The notes: generated by a model not told the origin, from the sequence alone. Positions 23,581 to 32,053 are shown, counted from the first letter of the stretch. The stretch: DNA of 36,225 bases from Leisingera sp. ANG-Vp (GCF_000813725.1 NZ_JWLD01000014.1:1-36225), one strand, 5' to 3'. Program-made: numbers and translations.

Positions 23581-24440
23581 CGGATCCTCCTCCCCAATGC
23601 GGTTGCCAGGATGACAAACAGGATGGCGACAAAGCCGACGGAGGCCATGGCAACCAGTGACAGCGTGGCGCCCAGCGGCCAGTTGTTGGCCGGGCCGAAC
23701 TGCACCTGGATGAGATTTGCGACCATCTTGCCCTGCGAGCCGCCGACCAGCGAGGGGGTCACGTAATCGCCGACTGTTGGGATGAAGATGATCAGGCTGG
23801 CGGCAATGATGCCGGGCACGGTGAGCGGAAGGGTGACGCGGATGAAGCGTTCCAGTTTCGAGCAGCCGAGGTCGGTGGCGGCTTCCAGAAGCGAGCGGTC
23901 GATCTTCTGCAGCGAGACATAGATCGGCAGGATTGCAAAGGGTGCCCAGGCATGCGCCAGGGTCAGCACCACTGCAAACTCGTTGTACAAGAGGAAGGTC
24001 AGCGGCTCCTCGATCAGCCCCAGCGAGATCAGCGCCGAGTTCATCACCCCATTGAAGCCCAGGATCAGTTTCCAGCTGAACACCCGCAGCAGATAGCTGG
24101 ACCAGAACGGGATGGTGATCAGCAGCAGCCACAGAGTCTTCTTCTGGGTGCGGAAGGCGATGAAATAGGCAATCGGATAGGCCAGCATCACGGTGGCGGC
24201 GGTCACCGCCCCGGCGATGGCGATCGAGCGCAGCATCAGGTGGCGCACCAGCGGATCGGTGGCGGCTTCCAGGTAATTGGCCCAGGTCAGGGTCTTGTCG
24301 ATCTCGACATAGGTCTGGGTCCAGAAGCTGTAGGCCACCAGAATCCCCAGCGGTGCGGCAACCAGCAGCCCCACATACAGCGACGCAGGGGCGCTTAATG
24401 CCAGACCTCTGCCTGTCTCGGTTTTGAGAAATCCAGCCAT
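23577..24440 (-). CDS. Pot-type ABC transporter permease (PotB family)
   Basis: A 287-residue membrane protein, first gene of the minus-strand six-gene unit. It shows about six membrane segments, starting near residues 15-40. The EAA-type coupling loop LLEAATDLGCSKLERFIRVTLPLTVPG lies near residue 185, and IPTVGDYVTPSLVGG is the well-conserved PotB segment after it. It forms the channel with the PotC-like permease, whose start codon overlaps its stop. The promoter should lie in the 24441-24688 interval with the TetR-type operators. Confidence 0.88.
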   Translation of the reverse strand: MAGFLKTETGRGLALSAPASLYVGLLVAAPLGILVAYSFWTQTYVEIDKTLTWANYLEAATDPLVRHLMLRSIAIAGAVTAATVMLAYPIAYFIAFRTQKKTLWLLLITIPFWSSYLLRVFSWKLILGFNGVMNSALISLGLIEEPLTFLLYNEFAVVLTLAHAWAPFAILPIYVSLQKIDRSLLEAATDLGCSKLERFIRVTLPLTVPGIIAASLIIFIPTVGDYVTPSLVGGSQGKMVANLIQVQFGPANNWPLGATLSLVAMASVGFVAILFVILATALGRRIR

Positions 24441-24485
24441 GTCTCTCCATTGCTAGCAAGCGGTTGCGGGCGGGGAACTTGAAAA

Positions 24486-24501
24486 ATGGACAATCGTCCA
24501 T
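24486..24501. promoter_or_regulatory. TetR-type operator, copy 1 (ATGGAC-N4-GTCCAT)
   Basis: ATGGACAATCGTCCAT has perfect 6-base arms. It lies 46 bases ahead of the first permease start on the minus strand. The same site with longer arms recurs at 24549-24570. Confidence 0.7.
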
Positions 24502-24548
24502 ATTAATCTGCGGCTCCGCATGGCCTCCTGTCAACAGGTATTTCCTAA

Positions 24549-24570
24549 AAAATGGACAACCGTCCATTTT
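24549..24570. promoter_or_regulatory. TetR-type operator, copy 2 (extended ATGGAC-N4-GTCCAT)
   Basis: The arms AAAATGGAC (24549-24557) and GTCCATTTT (24562-24570) are perfectly complementary around AACC. Its centre is 66 bases from that of copy 1, about six helical turns. It lies closer to the divergent TetR gene, fitting autoregulation and joint control. Confidence 0.75.
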
Positions 24571-24688
24571 GGCTGGAGAATATTCCTGATCTGTGCCTAG
24601 ATTGGGGAAACGGCAGGGCTTGCTGCAGAGCTTTGAGGCGCGTAACTGCGCTGACCATCAACAGAAGCGAACGGAAAATCGGGGTCTT

Positions 24689-25360
24689 ATGACCGGAAAA
24701 AGGGAACAGAACCGGGAACAGAACCGGCTTGCGCTGATCGAAGCGGTGCTGGATTCGGTGGCAGAAAAAGGGATCTCTGAAACGTCCGTCAGTGAGATCA
24801 TCCAGCGGGCGGGACTGTCGCGGGGCATGATCCACCTGCATTTCGGCGGTAAGGATAACCTGGTTCAAGCTGCTGTGCAGCACTCCTCCGAGGATTACTA
24901 TGGCGGGCTGGAAAACCTGCTGCAGACAGCGGGGGACAGCGGACAGGAGCGGATTGAAATGATCATCCGCGGCGACCTCAGCAAAGAGGTTTTAAACCGG
25001 CGCAGTGTCAGCATCTGGTACGCTTTCCGCGGCGAGGCCCGGAACCGTGCGGCAGTTGCCGAGTTTTCCGATACCCGTGACGACCGGCTGCGCAGCATGA
25101 TCCTGCACGCCTTTACCAGCGTCGTGCGCGAGGACGGCTGTCCGGATGCAGCGGCAGTTGCCCGCGATGCCACCCATGGAACCCTGGCATTGCTGGAGGG
25201 AATGTGGACCGACTATCTGCTGCACCCGGACCGGTTTGACCGCGAAGAAGCGATGCGGATCATCTTCCGGTTCCTGGCGGCGATGTTTCCGGCTCATTTC
25301 TCGCTGGCGGGCGCCATTCTTCCGGAAGAGGCGGAAGGGGCCGCTGCACGGCCCCTCTAA
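24689..25360 (+). CDS. TetR-family transcriptional regulator (BetI-like)
   Basis: A 223-residue TetR regulator. The N-terminal helix-turn-helix is in TSVSEIIQRAGLSRGMIHLH followed by F-GGKDNL (about residues 30-60), close to BetI. The C-terminal half is the ligand-binding helical domain (FRGEARNRAAVAEFSDTRDDRL is similar in place and composition to BetI). I prefer the ATG at 24689; a GTG at 24593 would add 32 unrelated residues, but the ribosome-binding site at 24689 is weak (GGGG). It is divergent from the transporter/oxygenase unit, with two identical-core palindromes between, so it probably represses that unit. The stop codon is two bases from the end of a convergent gene. Confidence 0.85.
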   Translation: MTGKREQNREQNRLALIEAVLDSVAEKGISETSVSEIIQRAGLSRGMIHLHFGGKDNLVQAAVQHSSEDYYGGLENLLQTAGDSGQERIEMIIRGDLSKEVLNRRSVSIWYAFRGEARNRAAVAEFSDTRDDRLRSMILHAFTSVVREDGCPDAAAVARDATHGTLALLEGMWTDYLLHPDRFDREEAMRIIFRFLAAMFPAHFSLAGAILPEEAEGAAARPL

Positions 25361-25362
25361 GC

Positions 25363-26448
25363 TCAGATCCCCGATTTCACCTTGGTCCAGGCCCGGGTGC
25401 GCTGGCGCAGAGCCTTTGCACCCAGGCTTTTGTCCGGGAACAGGCGGGCAAGGGTGGCTTCATCGGGATAGATGCCCGGATCGGACAGGACTTCCGGCAG
25501 CACATGTGCATCGGCTGCGGCATTTGCATTGGCGAAAAAGACCGTGTTGGACACGTCCGCAATCACCTCGGGCTGCAGCATGTAGTCGATGAAGGCATAG
25601 GCCTCGTCTACATTGGGCGCATCTTCCGGAATCGCCATCAGGTCGATCCACATCAGCGTGCCTTCCTTGGGAATGGCGTAGAGGATTTCAACGCCGTTAT
25701 CCGCGTCCATCGCCCTGGCCTGAGCAATGCCCGCGTCGCCGGAATACATCACCGCCAGGCAGACATTGCCTGCCGGCAGGTCGGTGGAGGGCTTCTGGTT
25801 GTTGAAATAGGTGATGTTCGGCGCTGCCGCGGCCAGCAGTTCCTGCGCCTTGGCGATTTCCCCCTTATCCTCGGAATAGGGGTCGGCGCCAAGGTAGTTC
25901 AGGGTGACCGAGAGCATCTCGACCGGTGAATCCAGCACCCCGATACCGCAGCCTTTGAGTTTGGCGGCATAGTCCGGGTTGAACAGCAAGTCCCAGCTGT
26001 CGACCGGGACATCGCCCAGCCGTTCAGACACCAGAGCGGGGTTGTAGGCGATGCCGATGGTGCCCCAGGTGTAGGGCACGCCCAGCTCACGCCCGCCCGG
26101 CACCGCGTCGAGCGAAGCCAGAATCTCAGGGCGCAGGTTGCCGTAGTTTTTGAGCCGCGAGACATCGATCGGGTGCAGAGCGCCTGCCTGCAGCTGGCGT
26201 TCTGCGTTCGAGGCGGCCGGGAAGACCACGTCATAGCCTGAACCGCCGGCCAGCATCTTGGTCTCCAGCACCTCGTTACTGTCGAAGTAGTCGAGCGTGA
26301 CCTTGGTGCCGGTGGCCTCTTCAAAGCCGGAGACCGAGGTTTCGCCGAAGTAATCCGCCCAGTTGTAGATGGCGAGTTCTCCGGCAGAGGCTGGCGCCGC
26401 CAGCGCGGCACTCAGCATGGCTGCTGTAATGAGGCTGTTTTTGGACAT
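25363..26448 (-). CDS. Polyamine-type ABC transporter substrate-binding protein (PotF/PotD family)
   Basis: A 361-residue periplasmic protein with a Sec signal peptide ending in APASA before GELAIYNWADYFGE (residues about 1-22). The segments ELAIYNWADYFGE and KVTLDYFDSNEVLETKMLAGGSGYDVVFP are hallmark PotF/PotD sequences, more typical than in the binding protein at 20535. It follows agmatinase by 24 bases on the minus strand and is the last gene of that unit. No ATPase or permease is adjacent, so it must use a transporter encoded elsewhere, or the Pot-type one at 21.6-24.4 kb. Putrescine or agmatine is a likely ligand from the neighbour. Confidence 0.87.
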   Translation of the reverse strand: MSKNSLITAAMLSAALAAPASAGELAIYNWADYFGETSVSGFEEATGTKVTLDYFDSNEVLETKMLAGGSGYDVVFPAASNAERQLQAGALHPIDVSRLKNYGNLRPEILASLDAVPGGRELGVPYTWGTIGIAYNPALVSERLGDVPVDSWDLLFNPDYAAKLKGCGIGVLDSPVEMLSVTLNYLGADPYSEDKGEIAKAQELLAAAAPNITYFNNQKPSTDLPAGNVCLAVMYSGDAGIAQARAMDADNGVEILYAIPKEGTLMWIDLMAIPEDAPNVDEAYAFIDYMLQPEVIADVSNTVFFANANAAADAHVLPEVLSDPGIYPDEATLARLFPDKSLGAKALRQRTRAWTKVKSGI

Positions 26449-26472
26449 ATTTTCCTCCCTGTTGGATTTGCC

Positions 26473-27444
26473 TTAACGCTGGCCGGATTTGCCGGCGGCG
26501 TAGAGGCAGAGCAGATCGTTGGCGATGGTGGCGCCGGCGATGGCGGTGATTTCGGAGATGTCATAGGCCGGGGCGACCTCGACAACGTCCATGCCGACCA
26601 CGTCGATGCCCGCCAGTCCGCGGATGATCTCCTGGGCCTGGTAGGGCGACAGGCCGCCGATCACCGGGGTGCCGGTGCCGGGAGCAGAGGCCGGCTCAAG
26701 CGCGTCGATGTCAAAGGTCACATAGGTCTTGTGATCGCCGACAATGGAGCGGACTTTTTCCGCTACTGCTTCGGGGCCGGATTTATGCACCTCGATGGCG
26801 TCGATGATGTTCATGCCCATCGGATCGGGGTTGTGGGTGCGGATGCCGACTTGAACAGAACGGGAGGGGTCCACCAGCCCCTCGCGGATCGCGTGCCACA
26901 GCATGGTTCCGTGGTCGATGCGGCCTTCCTCATCTGCCCAGGTGTCGGAATGGGCGTCGAACTGGATCAGGCTGAGGGGGCCGTGTTTCTCCACATGCGC
27001 TTTCAGCAAAGGGTAGGTGATGAAATGGTCGCCGCCGATGGACAACAGCGCGGTGTCAGCCGCCAGCACGCCGCGGGCGGCCTCCGCAATCTCTTCCGGC
27101 ACCTTGTGCGGATAGCCGTAATCGAACTCGCAGTCGCCGTAGTCGACCACACTCAGCGCCTCGTAGGGGTCGGCTTCCCAGGGCCAGGGTTTGGACCAGG
27201 CGATATGGCTGGAGCCGGAGCGCACCGCGCGCGGGCCGAGACGGGTGCCGGAGCGGCTGGAGACCGAGAGGTCAAAGGGCACGCCCATGATCGCCACATC
27301 CGCCGCACTCAGGTCGCGGGAATAACGGCGGCGCATGAAGCTCAGCGCGCCGGCATAGCTTGCCTCGGCAATGACGCCGCGGTCGCTTTCGCGGGTGAAA
27401 GCCAGGTCGCCCTGAACTGGGTTTACGCTGGAAGTGGATGTCAT
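26473..27444 (-). CDS. speB: Agmatinase (ureohydrolase family)
   Basis: A 323-residue ureohydrolase hydrolysing, by homology, agmatine to putrescine and urea with a binuclear Mn centre. Metal-binding motifs are GGDHF, DAHSD and TFDIDALEP, and the stretches PGTGTPVIGGL and VVGMDVVEVAPAYD-x-SEITA are very close to E. coli SpeB as I remember it. It also has FDAHSDTW and DHGTM. Other ureohydrolase substrates (guanidinobutyrate, guanidine) cannot be excluded by sequence alone. I prefer the ATG at 27444 because GGAG lies 6 bases upstream; an ATG at 27456 lacks one. It is the first of two genes with a polyamine-type binding protein and is divergent from a LuxR-type regulator. Confidence 0.8.
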   Translation of the reverse strand: MTSTSSVNPVQGDLAFTRESDRGVIAEASYAGALSFMRRRYSRDLSAADVAIMGVPFDLSVSSRSGTRLGPRAVRSGSSHIAWSKPWPWEADPYEALSVVDYGDCEFDYGYPHKVPEEIAEAARGVLAADTALLSIGGDHFITYPLLKAHVEKHGPLSLIQFDAHSDTWADEEGRIDHGTMLWHAIREGLVDPSRSVQVGIRTHNPDPMGMNIIDAIEVHKSGPEAVAEKVRSIVGDHKTYVTFDIDALEPASAPGTGTPVIGGLSPYQAQEIIRGLAGIDVVGMDVVEVAPAYDISEITAIAGATIANDLLCLYAAGKSGQR

Positions 27445-27519
27445 CTGTGGCTCCATTCAGGTTGGAATGTGTTTGGAACTCAGTTTGAAATCCGCGCTTA
27501 TGCCGGTAAACTTGGCCAA

Positions 27520-27531
27520 AGATATATATCT
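27520..27531. promoter_or_regulatory. AT-rich palindrome between agmatinase and LuxR genes
   Basis: AGATATATATCT is a perfect 12-base palindrome in the 98-base divergent interval, 12 bases ahead of the LuxR start codon. TTGGCCAA (27512-27519) just before it is also a palindrome. Either could be an operator or part of a -10 region; the role is not settled. Confidence 0.35.
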
Positions 27532-27542
27532 ATAGGTATAGA

Positions 27543-28343
27543 ATGAACGACGGCACTGCCTTCCCCGCGCTTGCCCAGGAATGGGTTGCTGCCACTGCAG
27601 CTCTGGCAGAAATGATCGGCACCGAACGCTTTCCCCAGGCGCTGCGGCAAATCCTGTCGTTGGGCTGCAGTTTCGATTCGATGATCGTTTCACGCTACGA
27701 AGGAGCGATGCCGCCGGAATCGCTCTACCAGGACCTGGACGAGCTGCAGGCTGCCATCACGGTAGAGTTCTATGCCAGCGGACCCTATCTGCTGGATCCC
27801 CTGTATCAGGCATGCCGCAACGGCTGCGCACCGGGAGCTTACCGGCTGATGGACCTGGCTCCAGAGGCCTTTTACAGGTCGGAATACTACCGGGCCTTCT
27901 ACCGCAAGATCAGCATCAGTGACGAAATAGGCGTACTTGTGCCGGACGGGGCGGACAGCTGGTTCATTGTATCCTTGGCACGTTTTGCCCGGGCGCAGCG
28001 GTTTGAAGAAGCGGACACCAAAAGACTGAATGCGGTTTTTGCAGTGATCTCAGCTGCGATCCGGCGGCAATGGGGACAAGCCAAAGAGCCCGCCGGAGAC
28101 TTTCAGCGAGAGGGATGGGAGGACCGGATGCAAACCTTTGGCACCGGTGTGCTCAGCCCCCGTGAACGGGAAATTGTGCAACTGATCCTGCAAGGTCATT
28201 CCACGCCTTCGGCTGCGGCCTATCTGGGCATTGCTGAAGGCACGGTAAAAGTCCATCGCCACCACGCCTACTCCAAACTTGGGATCTCGTCCCAGGCAGA
28301 GCTTTTCTCGATGGCCACCCGGCATCTGGCCGGGCCAGGTTAG
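27543..28343 (+). CDS. LuxR-family transcriptional regulator
   Basis: A 266-residue regulator with a C-terminal LuxR/FixJ helix-turn-helix (LSPREREIVQLILQGHST and then YLGIAEGTVKVHRHHAYSKL, about residues 203-255). The N-terminal 190 residues do not show the acyl-homoserine-lactone-binding residues I would expect in a quorum-sensing LuxR, nor a receiver domain, so it is better seen as a solo regulator with an unknown sensor part. The ribosome-binding site is weak (TAGGTATAGA before ATG). Its divergent position suggests control of agmatinase and the binding protein. It overlaps the convergent LysR gene by four bases at the stop codons. Confidence 0.82.
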   Translation: MNDGTAFPALAQEWVAATAALAEMIGTERFPQALRQILSLGCSFDSMIVSRYEGAMPPESLYQDLDELQAAITVEFYASGPYLLDPLYQACRNGCAPGAYRLMDLAPEAFYRSEYYRAFYRKISISDEIGVLVPDGADSWFIVSLARFARAQRFEEADTKRLNAVFAVISAAIRRQWGQAKEPAGDFQREGWEDRMQTFGTGVLSPREREIVQLILQGHSTPSAAAYLGIAEGTVKVHRHHAYSKLGISSQAELFSMATRHLAGPG

Positions 28344-29275
28344 CGAGGCGGCCTGCCCTTAGCACAGGCGTTCACCAGCCAGCGGCGCACCCGGGTTATG
28401 TCCGGCTCATCCCGGATCGCACTGCGGCAGGTTAGAAAATAGCCGTTATCCGTGCAAAAACTTGTGCCGGGCAGCTCTGCCAGTTCGCCGCTGTCAAGCG
28501 CACCGTCATCCAGTCCGCGCCAAATAATGCCAATGCCGCGGCCTTCAAGTGCCGCATGAACCACATGCGGATAGCTGTTGAAGAACAGGGTGGCTGGGTC
28601 GGGATCGTAAGCAATGCCGAAGCGTTCGAAGAATGAGCCGAACCAAAGTATGCCGTATTCTCCGCGATCCAGATGCAACAGCGGCAGCCGGGTCAAGTCT
28701 TCGGGTGAGGGGCTGCGCTCCGTGAACCCGTGTTTTTCCAGCAGCGCAGGCGCGGCGGCCAGGCAGATGTCTTCGGGGATCAGCAGATCCGAGTGCCAGG
28801 CGGGGTCCGGGTGCGGGCCGAGTCGTATGTCCAGATCCGGAATGCCATCCTCTGGCCGCACCCCCAGCGGCCCGACGGACAAGTTGATCTGCAGCTGCGG
28901 AAAGGAGCGCTGCAGGCGCGGGTAGTGCTGCAGCATCCAGAAATGGGCAAAGCCGTGGCCGCAGCGGATGCGGATCTCGCCTGTCCCTTGCAGGCGCCGC
29001 AGCTCCTGCGCCTTTTGCGAGATGGCACCGAGGCCCGCATCCACAGTGGCAAACAGTTGCTGGCCCGCGGCGGTCAGCTCCATGCGGCGGTTCCGGCGCA
29101 GGAACAGCAGGCAATTCAGGTGCTCCTCAAGGTTCTGCACATGGCGCGACAGACTGGATTGCGAGGTGCCAAGCGCCTGCGCCGCGGCGCTGACGGACCC
29201 CAGCGAGGCCACCGCGCGGAACGCGGCCAGCGCATTCATCACCGGCAAGAGGAAGGAATCGGTTTCTGGCGGCAT
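28340..29275 (-). CDS. LysR-family transcriptional regulator
   Basis: A 311-residue LysR regulator; helix-turn-helix SVSAAAQALGTSQSSLSRHV near residues 25-45, then an effector domain. I chose the ATG at 29275 because it puts the helix-turn-helix at the usual distance; a start at 29365 would add 30 residues of no known type. No clear ribosome-binding site precedes it. It is divergent from the FAD/GcvT dehydrogenase gene across an AT-rich interval (29276-29496) with ATTAATTAAT at 29396-29405, so it may regulate that gene. Confidence 0.85.
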   Translation of the reverse strand: MPPETDSFLLPVMNALAAFRAVASLGSVSAAAQALGTSQSSLSRHVQNLEEHLNCLLFLRRNRRMELTAAGQQLFATVDAGLGAISQKAQELRRLQGTGEIRIRCGHGFAHFWMLQHYPRLQRSFPQLQINLSVGPLGVRPEDGIPDLDIRLGPHPDPAWHSDLLIPEDICLAAAPALLEKHGFTERSPSPEDLTRLPLLHLDRGEYGILWFGSFFERFGIAYDPDPATLFFNSYPHVVHAALEGRGIGIIWRGLDDGALDSGELAELPGTSFCTDNGYFLTCRSAIRDEPDITRVRRWLVNACAKGRPPR

Positions 29276-29496
29276 TGGCAGGGGCCCGGTTTGGGTCGGT
29301 ATCTGAAAACTACACAAATATTGATGCAGAAAAAGCATTGATTGGCGCATATCCTGGGCGAACATTCATGATTCGGAAAACGCTTCGAAAACATAATTAA
29401 TTAATAACAATTGCTTGCGCGGTCAGGGCGAAAAGCGCACCTGCTCCTACGTTCGGTTTCCGGCATCCTTAAGCCAGGAAACAGACGGAGGGCGCC

Positions 29497-31914
29497 ATGC
29501 CTGAACAGCGCAACATTGTCATTATCGGCGGCGGGGTCATCGGCCTCAGCCTTGCCTATCATCTGGCCAAGAAAGGGGCGGAGGATATTCTGCTGCTGGA
29601 ACGCAACCAGATGACTTCGGGCACCACCTGGCACGCGGCCGGGATCGTGGGACCGCTGCGCAGCACCTTCAACATGACCAAGCTGGCCGCAAAGGCGCTG
29701 CAGACTTTTCCGGAGCTGGAGCGGGAGACCGGGCTGGCGACCGGCTACCAGCAGACCACCGGCTATTGGATCGCACGGCGCCCCGAACGGATGGACGAGC
29801 TGCACCGGATCCACGCAATGGCGGAGTTCACCGGCATGACGCCGGAGATGATCCCGGGCGAGGAGGTCGCGGCCCGGGTCCCTGGCATCAGTGCCGAAGG
29901 CATCCATGGCGCATTGACGCTGAAGGAGGACGGTCAGGTCAATCCGGTCGACCTGACCATGGCCTATGCCAAGGGCGCCCGCAGCCGCGGAGTCGAGATC
30001 CGCGAAGGCGTCAGCGTGGCGCGCCTGCTGCAGGAGGAAGGCCGGGTAACCGGAGTGGAACTGGCGGACGGGACGCAAATCCTGGCCAATCAGGTCGCCC
30101 TTTGCGCCGGCGCCTGGTCCAAGAGGCTGGCCGATGAGGCCGGCGTGGTGCTGCCGCAGCACGCGGTGAAACACATGTATGTGGTGACCGAGCCGATCAA
30201 AGGCTTCCCCAAGCCCTTCCCGGTGTTTCGCGACATGGAGACCCATGTCTATATGAAGGGCGACGCGGGCAAGCTGCTGGTGGGCTGGTTCGAGATGGAC
30301 GCCAAGCCCTGGGACCCGCATGGGGCCGAGGGCGACCGGCCGTTCCTGGAGATGGAGGACGACTGGGAACAGGCGGAACCCTTCATCGAGGCCGCCTTGA
30401 CGATGTATCCAGGGCTGGAGAGTGCCGGCATTCAGCACTTTCTGAACGGGCCCGAAAGCTTTACCGCCGACAGTCGCCCGCTGGTCGGCGAGACACCGGA
30501 GCTGCAGAATCTGTTTGTGGCGACGGGTTTGAACTCGGTCGGGATCATGTCCTCGGCCGGGGTGGGTGATGCGCTGGCCGATTGGATGATCGACGGCGAG
30601 GCGCCCAGCGACCTATGGGACATCGACATCCTGCGCTGCGACCCGCTGCAGGCGGGCGAGGCTTTCATGGAAGACAAGATGCGCGAGGCGGTGGGCAACA
30701 ACTTTGCCATGCACTGGCCGTTCAAACAGCCCATTTCGGGCCGCAACCTGCGCCTGTCGCCCCTGCATGAGCGGTTGGACCAGGCCGGGGCGGCCTGGGG
30801 GGTGGGCGGCGCCTGGGAGCGCACCCGCTGGTTTGCGCAGGATGAGGCGGAGAAAGCGCTGCCCTATTCCGTGGGTCCGCAAAGCTGGCAGTATGTGGCG
30901 GACCGCGAGGCGCAAGAAATGGCGGCGGATGTGTCGCTGATTGATCTTTCGATGTTCACCAAGATTGATGTGACGGGGCCGGATGCGCTGGCTTTGCTGC
31001 AATGGGTCAGCACCGCCGATATGGATGTGGCCGAGGGCCGTGCGGTCTATACTGCTTGGCTGAACCGGCGCGGCGGTGTGGAGGCGGACCTGACCGTGAC
31101 CCGCTTGGGCGCCGCCCGCTTCCGGGTGACCTCTGGCGCGGCGACCCGGCGCAAGGATCTGTACTGGCTGCGGAAACAAGCGCGGCTCAAAGGGTTTGAC
31201 GTGACGCTTGCGGATGCGACCGAGGCAGAAGCGGTGATCGGAGTGATGGGGCCGCGCTCGCGCGCCTTGCTGCAGAAGCTGTCCACCGATGACTGGCAGG
31301 CGTTCCCTTTCTCCACGGCCCGCACGGTCACGGTGGCGGGCATCGAGGCCAGCGCCACCCGGATCAGCTTCGCGGGTGAACTGGGCTGGGAGATCTCGGT
31401 GCCTTCCGCGCAGGCGCCGGCGCTGTTTGATGCGCTGCGGGCCGAAGGCACGGGGCTGCTTGGGATCCACGCCTTTGACGGCTGCCGGATCGAGAAAGGG
31501 TTCAAGCACTGGGGCCACGACCTGGGGCCGGATATCTCGCCTCTGGAGGCGGGGATCGGTTTTGCCGTCAGTTGGAACAAAGGCGATTTCCTGGGCCGCA
31601 CCGCATTGGCGAAGCAGAAAGAGGACGGACTCACCCGCCGCCAGATCCTCCTGGAAGTGGAGGGCGGCGCACTGCTCTTGCATGACGAACCGGTCTGGGA
31701 GAACGGCAAGCGGGTTGGGCTGACCTCTTCCGGCGCCATGGGGCCGCGCACCGGGAAAAACCTGTGTTTTGCCAATGTGGCAATTGCTCCGGGAGAGACC
31801 CTGTCCGAAACCCGTGCACGCAGTTTCGAAGTCGAAGTGGCCAACCGCAGCTACAAGGCGGTTCCGCTGGCACGGGCTCCCTATGATCCCGACGGTAGCA
31901 AGATGAAGGGCTGA
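29497..31914 (+). CDS. FAD-dependent dimethylglycine/sarcosine dehydrogenase-like protein (DAO-GcvT fusion)
   Basis: An 805-residue protein with an N-terminal D-amino-acid-oxidase-type FAD domain (GGGVIG at 11-16; SGTTWHAAG with His46 at the position that carries covalent FAD in dimethylglycine and sarcosine dehydrogenases), a linker domain near 370-425, and a C-terminal GcvT domain (about 430-790). The last has Asp508 in the STAD segment matching the T-protein catalytic Asp, and FAGELGWEISVP. The family oxidises an N-methyl group and passes the formaldehyde-level carbon to tetrahydrofolate. GGAGGGCG precedes the start. It is divergent from the LysR gene and convergent with a GbdR-like AraC gene; dimethylglycine, sarcosine or a related N-methyl amino acid is the likely substrate. 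Confidence 0.82.
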   Translation: MPEQRNIVIIGGGVIGLSLAYHLAKKGAEDILLLERNQMTSGTTWHAAGIVGPLRSTFNMTKLAAKALQTFPELERETGLATGYQQTTGYWIARRPERMDELHRIHAMAEFTGMTPEMIPGEEVAARVPGISAEGIHGALTLKEDGQVNPVDLTMAYAKGARSRGVEIREGVSVARLLQEEGRVTGVELADGTQILANQVALCAGAWSKRLADEAGVVLPQHAVKHMYVVTEPIKGFPKPFPVFRDMETHVYMKGDAGKLLVGWFEMDAKPWDPHGAEGDRPFLEMEDDWEQAEPFIEAALTMYPGLESAGIQHFLNGPESFTADSRPLVGETPELQNLFVATGLNSVGIMSSAGVGDALADWMIDGEAPSDLWDIDILRCDPLQAGEAFMEDKMREAVGNNFAMHWPFKQPISGRNLRLSPLHERLDQAGAAWGVGGAWERTRWFAQDEAEKALPYSVGPQSWQYVADREAQEMAADVSLIDLSMFTKIDVTGPDALALLQWVSTADMDVAEGRAVYTAWLNRRGGVEADLTVTRLGAARFRVTSGAATRRKDLYWLRKQARLKGFDVTLADATEAEAVIGVMGPRSRALLQKLSTDDWQAFPFSTARTVTVAGIEASATRISFAGELGWEISVPSAQAPALFDALRAEGTGLLGIHAFDGCRIEKGFKHWGHDLGPDISPLEAGIGFAVSWNKGDFLGRTALAKQKEDGLTRRQILLEVEGGALLLHDEPVWENGKRVGLTSSGAMGPRTGKNLCFANVAIAPGETLSETRARSFEVEVANRSYKAVPLARAPYDPDGSKMKG

Positions 31915-31937
31915 ACGGGCTGTTTAAACAGCAAAAG

Positions 31938-31964
31938 GCCCTCCGGGACCATGTCCCGGAGGGC
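31938..31964. terminator. Terminator hairpin, chiefly for the minus-strand AraC gene
   Basis: Perfect 12-base stem GCCCTCCGGGAC (31938-31949) and GTCCCGGAGGGC (31953-31964) with a CAT loop. Read on the minus strand it is followed by CTTTTGC, so it suits the AraC gene ending at 32054. On the plus strand it stands 23 bases after the dehydrogenase stop codon and could act there too, with no T-run. Confidence 0.65.
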
Positions 31965-32053
31965 GAACGGCAGTTCGAAGCGCCTGCGAGAGGAGAAAGC
32001 GGCTGGCCGTGCAGGCCGGCCGCCAGGAGAGGCCAGCGCTCCGGGACCCTGCC

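Noticed and set aside
22729-24567. A single 612-codon open frame on the minus strand
   Set aside because: Only its last 283 codons code for a permease; the upstream part is low in hydrophobic segments and is the out-of-frame shadow of the PotB-like gene, which overlaps it. Two separate permease genes with an ATGA overlap explain the region.
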